From Hondaea fermentalgiana (lineage: Eukaryota; Sar; Bigyra; Thraustochytrida; Thraustochytriidae), in NCBI GenBank assembly GCA_014084085.1, contig NPFB01000028.1, positions 75,294-139,293 of the forward strand: 64,000 nt of DNA. The letters are read 5' to 3'. Under the pieces are notes generated by a model. It saw only the letters and a list, made by a program, of their open reading frames with translations. It searched no databases and was not told the origin of the DNA. Made by a program: the position numbers and the translations under genes. Positions within the stretch are counted from its first letter, which is position 1, and each line of letters begins with the position of its first letter. Positions 1 to 7,941 of this stretch are shown here, one piece after another.

Positions 1-156
1 ACCGCCATCGCCATACGAGTTGGACTCGCGCGGCGCGCTCAAAGCACGGTCGAGGCCGGGCACAGGGCCATCGCCGCCGTTGCCGCCGCCTTGGTCGTAC
101 GCCGGCGGCGCGCCAGCTTGGCTCTGGTGCGCCGCGAGCAGGCTGTCAAAGTCCAT
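1..156 (-). CDS. N-terminal fragment of an unknown protein (cut by window edge)
   Basis: A minus-strand reading frame opens with ATG at 154-156 and stays open for 52 codons to the window edge, beginning MDFDSLLAAHQSQ and continuing into a Gly/Pro/Asn-rich, probably disordered stretch. The function cannot be told. A TATATA element lies about 25 nt upstream of the ATG on the same strand (around 178-184), which would suit a short 5' UTR. The gene is divergent to the SNF2 gene. The support is the ATG, the open frame to the edge and the nearby TATA-like element; there is no homology evidence. Confidence 0.45.
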   Translation of the reverse strand, partial: MDFDSLLAAHQSQAGAPPAYDQGGGNGGDGPVPGLDRALSAPRESNSYGDGG

Positions 157-330
157 GGCTCCGCTGTCGGCTTGGTCTATATACCGCTAGCCGTCGCGCG
201 GCTGCGCCTCCTTCTCTGCAGGCTCGACTCCCTCGAGCAGCGGCCGCGGCTCCGCGCCGTGCAGCGCCGCCGTGCAGCGCGACGCAGCTCTACGCGGCAC
301 AGCGCAGGTTGGCGCGGCTTCCTTTTAGCG

Positions 331-378
331 CAGCGCAGCGCAGCGCAGCGCAGCGCAGCGCAGCGCAGCGCAGCGCAG
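331..378. repeat. (CGCAG)n pentanucleotide microsatellite
   Basis: About nine near-perfect copies of a five-base unit in tandem, in non-coding sequence. Confidence 0.9.
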
Positions 379-663
379 CTTCTCCAATCTTGGTGACTGA
401 CAACTTGAGCGGGCGGCCAACAGCGTCAGCCAGCCGCGGCGTTTTCTGGCAGTACCGGGCGCCATCGAACAAGTCGCCCAAAGGCGGGAAGACCACTTGC
501 GTCCGGGGGGATACTCCACTTACCTTACCCGCGTCTAACGACCACCCCGACCAGGCAGGCGGCCCGGGCGGAACGCGGCGCCTCGCGTTGTAAGGACTCG
601 GAGAGAGAGGCGGGCCTAACGAACGCAACGCAGTCACAGGCAGTCATCCATCTCGGTCAGCAG

Positions 664-688
664 GAGCGAGCGAGCGAGCGAGCGAGCG
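664..688. repeat. (GAGC)n tetranucleotide microsatellite
   Basis: Six tandem GAGC units in the SNF2 5' leader region. Confidence 0.85.
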
Positions 689-847
689 AACCATCAGAGC
701 CAACGGAGGTCGAGGCCCGACGCCGGCGGCAAGAGCAGGCCCGGTGGCAGAAGCGAGGCCTGAGGCGGCCAGCTGGCCTACTTTCGGCAAGGCCCGCGAC
801 CCGTCAGCAGCAGCAGCAGCAGATTGGCGCTTGGTGTTCGGCGAGTC

Positions 848-3718
848 ATGAGCAAGGAGAAGGGGTCCAAGTACTTTTTGCCGCAAACGTTGCTGCAGCA
901 CGGCGGCGTCGTGGACGACGAGGACGACGAGGACGGGGTGGCGAACGCAGTCTTCGAAAAGGTAGAAGCTTCCGGCAAACCGAAGAGGCCTCGCGACGCC
1001 GGGAGGCACGCCGGCCTGCTGGGCCGCGTCATTGGGGCCAGGAGCCCGCAAAACCAGAGGCTCAACGAAGACGGAGGCGCCCAGGGAAAGCCCAAGCCCC
1101 GCTCGCAGGCTATTGCCAAGCACCCTACCTCACGCCGCGTCACAGCGTCTCCCATGGCAGGTGTATCGGACTCCTCTTCGGATTCGGAGGTTGACCTCGA
1201 CATTCACGCAAGCAGCAACGGCAAGACCACCGCCGCGAGCAAAGGTAAAGTTCTCAAGAAAAAGAAGAAGCACACCAAGGAGAGCACGAGCAAACGTGCC
1301 AGCAGCCCCTATGAAAATGGAAAGCGTCAGTTCCGCGACCTTGAATCGTCTTCATCAGAGGATGAGGAAGACGGGCTGGGCGACGGGAGGACCAAGGTCG
1401 TGCGTGCAAGTGGAGGCGGCAAGAAACTCGTTCGCAAAGGCCGCACCCTCGAGAAAAGAGGCGCCTCCGAAAAGAATGGGAAACGCCTGCGCAGATCAGG
1501 CGCAAGCGGTTCTGGAAACAAGGCTGCGAAACCCCGCAAAACAAGTGTCGTCGAGATCGAAGACAGCGACGACAGCGATGTCATCCAGATGGACTCCGAC
1601 GCCGACGAGGATGCTCTCGACGTTCTCGAGCGACGTGCCGAGGCTATCATGGACGTTGCTTCGTCTGATTCCGAGTCTGATTCTGATGCTGAGTCTGACC
1701 AAGATGACGAAGATGAGGACGAGGACGACGATGACGATGGTGACGAACAAAGAGGAAATGGAAACGACGACGACATTGACGAGAATGTCAGCGGGGATGA
1801 TAGCGACAGCGAGCATCGCGAGGTGCGGTCCATGTTCGATAATTGTGAGGCCATCTCGAAGCGTTTGGCAAAGAGTGTGCGAGAAATGCACCTTGACGAC
1901 AATTCTGCGGAAGGCAAAGCACGCGCGAAAAAGATGCAGCTCGTAAGCCGCGAAAATGCGGATGAACTTTTTCCCGGGAATTTCTCGCTCAAGGACTACC
2001 AGCTCGTTGGCCTCAATTGGCTGCGTCTCCTCTACTCCCAGGACCTCAACGGAATTCTCGCCGATGAGATGGGCCTTGGAAAAACGGTACAGGCCATCGC
2101 GATTCTTGCATGGCTGCGCAAGACTCAGGGGACGTCGGGGCCTCATCTCGTGGTTGCTCCCGGGTCCACGCTGGAGAATTGGCGCCGCGAAGTGCAGCGC
2201 TGGATTCCGTGGGCCCGCACAGAAGTCTACCACGGTCTGCAGGCCGACCGCAATGAAATAGTTGCCCGACTTGAGCGTGGCGCGCGAAAAAATCCCCAGG
2301 TTGATGTCATCATTACCACGTACACATACTTTGAGCGCGACTCCTCGACGGCTGACCGCGCCTTTCTTGGCAAATTCAACTTTGAGTACATTATATACGA
2401 CGAGGCCCACGGCCTCAAGAGCATGAATTCGTCCCGCTACCGCCGTCTCGTCCGCCTCTCGTCCCGGAGACGTCTTCTTCTCAGCGGAACGCCCGTACAA
2501 AACAATTTGCAAGAGCTCCTGGCCCTCATGTCGTTTTGCATGCCCAAAGTCTTCAACGCCTCGAGCGAGCGCCTCACGGACTACTTTAACGATGCTGACA
2601 ATCGCGGGCAGGCCTCGATCGCCCGCATTCGCGATGCCATGCGGCCGTTTGTGCTGCGTCGTCTCAAGGCAGATGTTCTTGGACAGCTTAGTCCCAAAAT
2701 TGAGGATGTCCAGCTGCTTGAGATGGCTGACGTCCAGCGCAAGGTATACAGCGAGATCATCGATGCGTATCGGCAAAAGAAATCGGATGCTCGCTCTGGC
2801 AGGCGGAGCCGTGCGACCGATTCGGCGACGACCCACTTCTTTTCGCAGCTGCGCAAGGCAGCAAATCACCCGCTCCTTGTGCGCCAGTACTTTGGCAAGT
2901 CTGCAGAAGACAGCCCTGACGGTGTGAGCCGCCCTCTCCCTCGCTTTGTTGAGCTCTGCGACCGTGTCAAAGCCTTTGGCCCTGCCGCCTCGGTGCGTAT
3001 GATCGAAAAGGAAATCAAGTCGTACTCGGACTGGGATTTTCACCTTCTCGCGCTCGAGTTCGGCTCGCGCAATGCCGAGCTCCGTGGCATGGCGCTGCCT
3101 CAAGAGGCGCTCTGGACTTCGAGCAAAGCCTTGCGTCTGCGCGAGCTCTTGCCTAAACTCGTTGAAGAAAAGCACCGCTTTCTCATCTTCTCGCAGTGGA
3201 CCACTCTTCTCGATGTCATTGAGGAGATGCTCGGGGCGTTGAATATCACCTTTGTTCGCTTTGATGGGTCGACTGCCATCGGTGATCGTCAAGAAATCAT
3301 TGACAGCTACAACACGGATATGTCCATCTCTGCCTGCCTGCTCAGTACACGGGCCGGTGGCATGGGTGTGAATCTTACCTCTGCTGACACAGTTATTCTT
3401 CATGATCTCGACTGGAGCCACGCCACGGATCGCCAGGCCGAAGATCGCTGCCATCGCATCGGTCAGACGAAGCCGGTGCGGATCATCAAGCTTGTCACGC
3501 GCGAAACGGTGGACCAGAACATTCTGCAAATCCAGACACGTAAGAAGCATCTAGAGGCGGCTTTGCTCATTAGCAGTTCGGGGCCCAATTCGCAGCAGAC
3601 GCAACGCGTCGTCTCCCAAGACGACGATATTGACGTTACGGGTGGCCCCGATGCCGAGCTCGAGGCCGCACTCGCGAATGATCTTGACCCCATCAGTATC
3701 ATCATGAATAGGCTCTAA
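848..3718 (+). CDS. SNF2-family chromatin remodelling ATPase, SMARCAD1/Fun30 type
   Basis: A 956-residue nuclear ATPase predicted to slide or edit nucleosomes. The N-terminal third (about 30-340) is a disordered, very acidic and lysine-rich tail. The ATPase core follows: Walker A DEMGLGKT near 404, Walker B as YDEAH near 517, motif III SGTPVQN near 550, then the C-terminal lobe with FSQW near 780, STRAGGMGVNL near 835 and HRIGQTKPV near 868. The DEAH box followed by GLKSMNSSRY resembles the Fun30/SMARCAD1 subfamily, which has roles in heterochromatin and DNA-end resection (family knowledge). I chose the ATG at 848 (MSKEKG); the frame extends eight codons further only by a TTG. I do not see a clear CUE domain. 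A 684-codon antisense ORF lies across it and is a shadow. Confidence 0.93.
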   Translation: MSKEKGSKYFLPQTLLQHGGVVDDEDDEDGVANAVFEKVEASGKPKRPRDAGRHAGLLGRVIGARSPQNQRLNEDGGAQGKPKPRSQAIAKHPTSRRVTASPMAGVSDSSSDSEVDLDIHASSNGKTTAASKGKVLKKKKKHTKESTSKRASSPYENGKRQFRDLESSSSEDEEDGLGDGRTKVVRASGGGKKLVRKGRTLEKRGASEKNGKRLRRSGASGSGNKAAKPRKTSVVEIEDSDDSDVIQMDSDADEDALDVLERRAEAIMDVASSDSESDSDAESDQDDEDEDEDDDDDGDEQRGNGNDDDIDENVSGDDSDSEHREVRSMFDNCEAISKRLAKSVREMHLDDNSAEGKARAKKMQLVSRENADELFPGNFSLKDYQLVGLNWLRLLYSQDLNGILADEMGLGKTVQAIAILAWLRKTQGTSGPHLVVAPGSTLENWRREVQRWIPWARTEVYHGLQADRNEIVARLERGARKNPQVDVIITTYTYFERDSSTADRAFLGKFNFEYIIYDEAHGLKSMNSSRYRRLVRLSSRRRLLLSGTPVQNNLQELLALMSFCMPKVFNASSERLTDYFNDADNRGQASIARIRDAMRPFVLRRLKADVLGQLSPKIEDVQLLEMADVQRKVYSEIIDAYRQKKSDARSGRRSRATDSATTHFFSQLRKAANHPLLVRQYFGKSAEDSPDGVSRPLPRFVELCDRVKAFGPAASVRMIEKEIKSYSDWDFHLLALEFGSRNAELRGMALPQEALWTSSKALRLRELLPKLVEEKHRFLIFSQWTTLLDVIEEMLGALNITFVRFDGSTAIGDRQEIIDSYNTDMSISACLLSTRAGGMGVNLTSADTVILHDLDWSHATDRQAEDRCHRIGQTKPVRIIKLVTRETVDQNILQIQTRKKHLEAALLISSSGPNSQQTQRVVSQDDDIDVTGGPDAELEAALANDLDPISIIMNRL

Positions 3719-4393
3719 AGCGCAAGGCATCCTCACTAAAAAAAAATTCCAAAGATCTTGCGAATGCACCATCCACAGCCATCAACTCGTGTTGAGAGAA
3801 AAAAACAAAAATACGAAATAAAATGAAATGAAATGAAACGAGATGAATTATGAAACAAAATGATGACGTTCCTTTGCAAGATTGCTGCGAGAAGTGCAAA
3901 GACTCTTCGTTCTCCGTCCACGTCCTCGCTCTCGCCGCACGCAAGGCTGCCGACTAACAGTCTGTTAGACATTGGATTTTCTTGTTTTTCTCACCGTGAC
4001 CCTCACCTCATTTCTGCGGCCTTTTTTTTTTTTTCAGACCTTTTATTGCAGCTGAGCGCGGCGCAGAGACGGGCAGCGTGGAGCGGAGCCTGCAACAAGC
4101 GTACACGCGGAGGAGACGGCGGCAGGAAACGAGTCTCTGCCCTCTCTTTCCTTTCCTAAATCGTGTCGGCGTAGGAATACACAAGGTCAGCCTGGCCAAC
4201 CGGGCGAGCTTGGTGTCGAGCGGCTGCCCGCCTTTCAATTCGCGAGTCGCAACACGAGTCAAGCCCGCGGGCCGCGTTGACGTAGGTCGCACGGGGTTCG
4301 AGGGGCTGTCTATCTTGTCTTGCTGCTCGTGTGGAGCCCGCACGCAGTGAATCAAGCATACAAGCAAGCAAGGCGCAGCTCGTCGAGGAGAGA
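3719..4393. other. Spacer between SNF2 and SmD2 genes
   Basis: Contains an A-run after the SNF2 stop, a short ATGAA pentamer repeat (about 3818-3842) and a T-run (4021-4034). No gene is supported; short ORFs are not protein-like. Confidence 0.6.
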
Positions 4394-4732
4394 ATGGCTG
4401 CCGTTGTCGCCAGCGCCAACAATGGCAATGTAAACGAGGAAAAAGACATGGTCACGAGCGGCCCCCTCTCCGTACTTATGCACAGCGTCAAAAGCGGAAC
4501 CCAGGTTTTGATCAGCCTGCGTAATAACCACAAACTGCTTGCAAGAGTCAAAGCTTTCGATAGACACTGCAACATGGTCCTTGAGGACGTGCTCGAAATG
4601 TGGACCGAGGCTCCAAAGCAAGGCAAAGGTGCTGCTCGCGCCAAAGCCGTGGAGAAGGATCGTAAGATTAGCAAGCTCTTTCTTCGTGGTGACTGTGTGA
4701 TTATGGTTGTCAAGAATCCACAGGCAGCATAA
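4394..4732 (+). CDS. SNRPD2: Small nuclear ribonucleoprotein Sm D2
   Basis: A 112-residue core Sm protein. SmD2 is one of seven subunits of the ring that binds the Sm site of U1, U2, U4 and U5 snRNAs in the spliceosome. The Sm1 motif spans roughly residues 24-70, with [19 protein letters not shown] and [11 protein letters not shown] almost identical to the conserved SmD2 sequence. After a short basic linker comes Sm2, [15 protein letters not shown]. Length matches the family. The start is the ATG at 4394, with a purine at -3; the frame continues upstream only through a GTG at 4331. It shows that splicing machinery is kept even though nearly all genes here lack introns. Confidence 0.97.
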   Translation: MAAVVASANNGNVNEEKDMVTSGPLSVLMHSVKSGTQVLISLRNNHKLLARVKAFDRHCNMVLEDVLEMWTEAPKQGKGAARAKAVEKDRKISKLFLRGDCVIMVVKNPQAA

Positions 4733-5222
4733 TAACCTTTTAACCATGTTCTTCTAGCAAGCAACGCACGAACACATAAGAGGACAACGATCGACAAGTG
4801 ATGAGAAAGCTAGCTCGTTTTCTGGCTGCGACAGGATTCAGAGCAGAGGCAAAGCCGCAACTTGGCGGAGGTGAGGTACAGTGGATGCAAGAAAGCTTTG
4901 TCACTTTTTCTCAAGGAAGAGAAGAGAAGAGGAAGCCCGCGTCGCGACATCCCTAATTTTCTCTGAAGTCGCCCAATCGCTCACCGCAACGACTTTGCTC
5001 AAATGGCAAATGCCCCAAACCAAACAGGACAAATGGACACATTGGCCACAGTAGTTGTCTCTCCTTTCTTTTGAAGAAGCAAGGTAAAATAAAATGAAAG
5101 AATTTAAAAGGCATGACTTTCTTCTCTTCGCAACAAGGAAACGCTGAGATTGAAGAGCTCTGATGTAGGACTGCCGTGGATGCCTTGCTTGACTCGCTGC
5201 CTTGGCTTCACTCCTTTTGAGA
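4733..5222. other. Convergent spacer between SmD2 and P450
   Basis: About 490 nt between the two stop codons, mildly AT-rich towards 5080-5110. It presumably holds both 3' UTRs; no gene or clear element is seen. Confidence 0.55.
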
Positions 5223-6947
5223 TTAGATTCTCGCCACGCCACCGGTGCGCGGGATGGCACGCACGTAAAGACCATCCTTGGGCCCGAGAGTCCCAATGTT
5301 GATGCTGATCTCCGCGACCGATTTGCCTGCAGAGGGTGGAGCAAGCTCGAAAGTGAATCTGCTCAAGAAACTCACAAGGATGGTTCGCGCCTCGAGCAGA
5401 GCAAAGGCTTTGCCAATGCAGTCGCGAGGACCAAACGTGAAGGGGCAAAACCGATGCGAGGCTGGATTATAAGCCTTGAAGTTCTCTTGCGCGCCCCACA
5501 TCTCCTCGGGAAGCCAATCGCGATCCGGGTTGAAGCTTTCGCAGTCATCGCCCCAAAGTTTGGCGTTGTGATGCAGATTCCATACGGGCAAAACAAATGA
5601 TACCCCTTTGGGCACCCTGATCTCCTTGCCGTCGGCACCGTGAATCGTGTCCGCAAACATCGTCTCCCGAAATGTGCCGTTGGGCACAGAGGGCGCGAGG
5701 CGGAGGGTTTCAAGGATGACCTTCTTCATCTCGACCAGCTCAGGAAGGTGTTCGTAGGTAATTCCATCCTTGTGGCGTGCAAGGAAGTCGTCGACCTCAA
5801 CTTGCAAGCGCTTCTGCCACTCCGGATACTGGCAGAGGTAGTACACGATGTGAGTGAGAAGATTTGCCGTGGTGTCGTGTCCCGCAAAGCTCAACGTGCT
5901 CGCGTTATCGCGAGCCACCTTTTTCGCGTCGAATTGAGCGCTCATTGGGCAAAAGTCCGCCATGCGTGCAGTAAGAGGTCCCTTAATGTTCTTGTGCGGG
6001 TCCTCCATCGCCTCTGAAGCTCCCACGCGCCCCTGCTCTTGGCTTCGAGCGACAAGCGTATTCGAGTATTCCTGCACAACACGACGGGCTTTGCCCCGCA
6101 AGCGCGCAGCCTCCAGCGGCGGGCCGTCGAGCGTCAGCGCCTCCTTGAAGGCTGCACGCAGGGGCACATTTGTCTCCTCCATGCGTTCCTCGGACTCTCC
6201 AAAGAGCGCTAACTGCAGCTGGGCCATCGTCTCAAAGAGGAAGAGCTCGTTGATGTTGAAGGCGCCACGGCCGTCCTCGGACAGTCCCGTGAGCTTTTGC
6301 TTTGCCGCGTATTCGGCGCGCGATACGGAAATATCGAAAATCTTACTGAGCGAGGCCTCGGGGAGAAAGGCCTCAATGAGGTGCTCTCGCTGCTCGCGCC
6401 AGTGGTCAACATCACGTGTCGCCAGCACACCATCGCCGAGAAATGCAATTCCATACGTTTCTGCTTTGCGGACATGAGTGCGCGCCATGCGCATGCAGTC
6501 ATCCGGATGCGCGATGACCAGCATGTAGTCGATGTAAGGCATTGACCCCTTGGGGATCACCGCGGTTGGGAACAGGATATTGGTGCCCGGATCCCCCTTG
6601 CCGGCGCGCTTGCTCCAGTCGAACCAGAACTCGTGCAGCTTGCCGGATCGCGCAGCGCGCTGCATGGCCAGCATTGCATTGTCTTTGCCCAGCTCGCGGA
6701 CGGGTCCGGGCAATGCTGCGGCCAAGGCCTCGCGTTCTGCCTCGCTCGTCTTGTCCTCGAGCATCGACAGCAGCTCCTGCACGCCCTGGACGCCCGCCCC
6801 TGTGCTCTCTGCGCCCGTGCTAGACCCGGCCGTGGGGCTCGGGGCCACGCCGCACATCTCGCGATGCCCAAGAGCGCTTGCTGCGCCGTCTCGACATCCC
6901 GTTTCCGTCGGGGCGAGATGCCGTGCCAGCTTCTCAAGGCGTTCCAT
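5223..6947 (-). CDS. Cytochrome P450 monooxygenase
   Basis: A 574-residue haem-thiolate monooxygenase; the substrate cannot be told from sequence. Visible P450 signatures are the I-helix FAGHDTTANLLT near 350 (oxygen activation), ETLRLAP carrying ExxR near 425, a PERF-like FNPDRDW, and the haem loop FGPRDCIGK with the ligand Cys at about 510. Length is a little above the usual 500. The N terminus is charged and Ala-rich and has no hydrophobic anchor, unlike most microsomal P450s. The ATG at 6945-6947 is the first in frame; the frame stays open upstream through a G-rich repeat without another ATG, so a missing upstream anchor exon is possible. The next gene on this strand is Cdc27, unrelated in function. 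Confidence 0.93.
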   Translation of the reverse strand: MERLEKLARHLAPTETGCRDGAASALGHREMCGVAPSPTAGSSTGAESTGAGVQGVQELLSMLEDKTSEAEREALAAALPGPVRELGKDNAMLAMQRAARSGKLHEFWFDWSKRAGKGDPGTNILFPTAVIPKGSMPYIDYMLVIAHPDDCMRMARTHVRKAETYGIAFLGDGVLATRDVDHWREQREHLIEAFLPEASLSKIFDISVSRAEYAAKQKLTGLSEDGRGAFNINELFLFETMAQLQLALFGESEERMEETNVPLRAAFKEALTLDGPPLEAARLRGKARRVVQEYSNTLVARSQEQGRVGASEAMEDPHKNIKGPLTARMADFCPMSAQFDAKKVARDNASTLSFAGHDTTANLLTHIVYYLCQYPEWQKRLQVEVDDFLARHKDGITYEHLPELVEMKKVILETLRLAPSVPNGTFRETMFADTIHGADGKEIRVPKGVSFVLPVWNLHHNAKLWGDDCESFNPDRDWLPEEMWGAQENFKAYNPASHRFCPFTFGPRDCIGKAFALLEARTILVSFLSRFTFELAPPSAGKSVAEISINIGTLGPKDGLYVRAIPRTGGVARI

Positions 6948-7941
6948 CGTTTGCGTCGCCGCGTATCGGTCGCCTCGCCTCGATTCGCCTTGACCCGGCC
7001 TTGCCTTGCCTTGCCTTGCTTTGCCTTGCTTTGCCTCGCCTCCGCGCCGCGCCGCGCCGCGCTGTAGCAGTTGCGGTACGTACTGCGTGCGCGTGTCTGC
7101 GCTAGTGCCCCAGCACGTGCACCAGCGGGACTCCTCCGCCTATGTTGAGGAAGGCCGTGGCGCTCCCAGCCCGAGTGCTACAGCTAGCTAGTTCAATGTA
7201 TGTGGGACTTGGTCGGGTCTTGACTTGGCTTGTGCTAATGCTGGGAATCAGTCCCAGGCGATGGCGCGTCTCTTTTCTCGCCGGGCTCGCTCGCTGTGCT
7301 GGCTGGCTATAGGTGCCTCAAGTTCTCGCACCTCCGTTCTCGGTCTGCTGCTGCTGCCGCGCGCGCCGCAGCCGGCCGAGGAGTAGCGCGGCGCAGCTGC
7401 AGCTAGCAACTCGAAAGCAAGCGCATTTTGCCTCTGCGTCCACTTTGCGCGGCGAGTTTGCGCAGCGGTCCAAGCAGCCACACTATGTATGGGATTATAA
7501 GGCCTGTCAGTACGAGTAGCCTAGCCTACCGTTAGTAGTTGCCTAACCGCAGGCCTCCGAAGCTGTTGTCGCGCGGAGACGCCAACAACCGGTCGACGGA
7601 CAAGGATGCGAAAGTCCTCGCCGACGCAACACGGACAAGGAGGATCTTGGCTTGGCGAAGCCCATCGCATTGTCCGCCACCTCTTCCTCGAGAAGAATAC
7701 TTGGCAGCACAGGAGAGCAAGCAGCAACGGGTCGTGTCTCCTCCAAGAGAAGCGAACCGGCAAAGATATCAAGATTTTGACGGTGAAGGTTGTTGTTGTG
7801 ATAGGCCTAGACTAGTCGAAGATGAGGTTGGCGTGCAAGGTCGCCTGCGCAGGATGAATAATTCGTTTTCTTACAGACGGCTGAACGACTCAAGATAAGG
7901 AAAAAAAGGAGAAAAGAGAGCGCAGGCTGCGCAGCGTCCTT
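6948..7941. other. 994-nt spacer between P450 and Cdc27 genes
   Basis: Contains CCTTG/CTTTG repeats (about 7000-7050) and GC-rich sequence, then less repetitive DNA. A 119-codon plus-strand ORF (7539-7898) begins with TTG and has no recognisable feature, so it is not called. A perfect TAGGCCTA palindrome lies at 7802-7809. Confidence 0.5.

Larger units (their letters stand above)
157..847. other. Spacer between divergent genes, with microsatellites
   Basis: No gene is supported. It holds a CGCAG pentamer array (331-378), a GAGC array (664-688) and a short CAG run just before the SNF2 start. Short ORFs here come from the repeats. It should contain the promoters of the left-edge gene and the SNF2 gene. 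Confidence 0.6.

Noticed and set aside
1496..3550. 684-codon minus-strand ORF antisense to the SNF2 gene
   Set aside because: It lies wholly opposite conserved SNF2 motifs and has no recognisable domain. Long antisense ORFs follow from GC-rich codon bias.
7539..7898. 119-codon plus-strand ORF between P450 and Cdc27
   Set aside because: Starts at TTG, has no in-frame ATG near its start and no recognisable feature.
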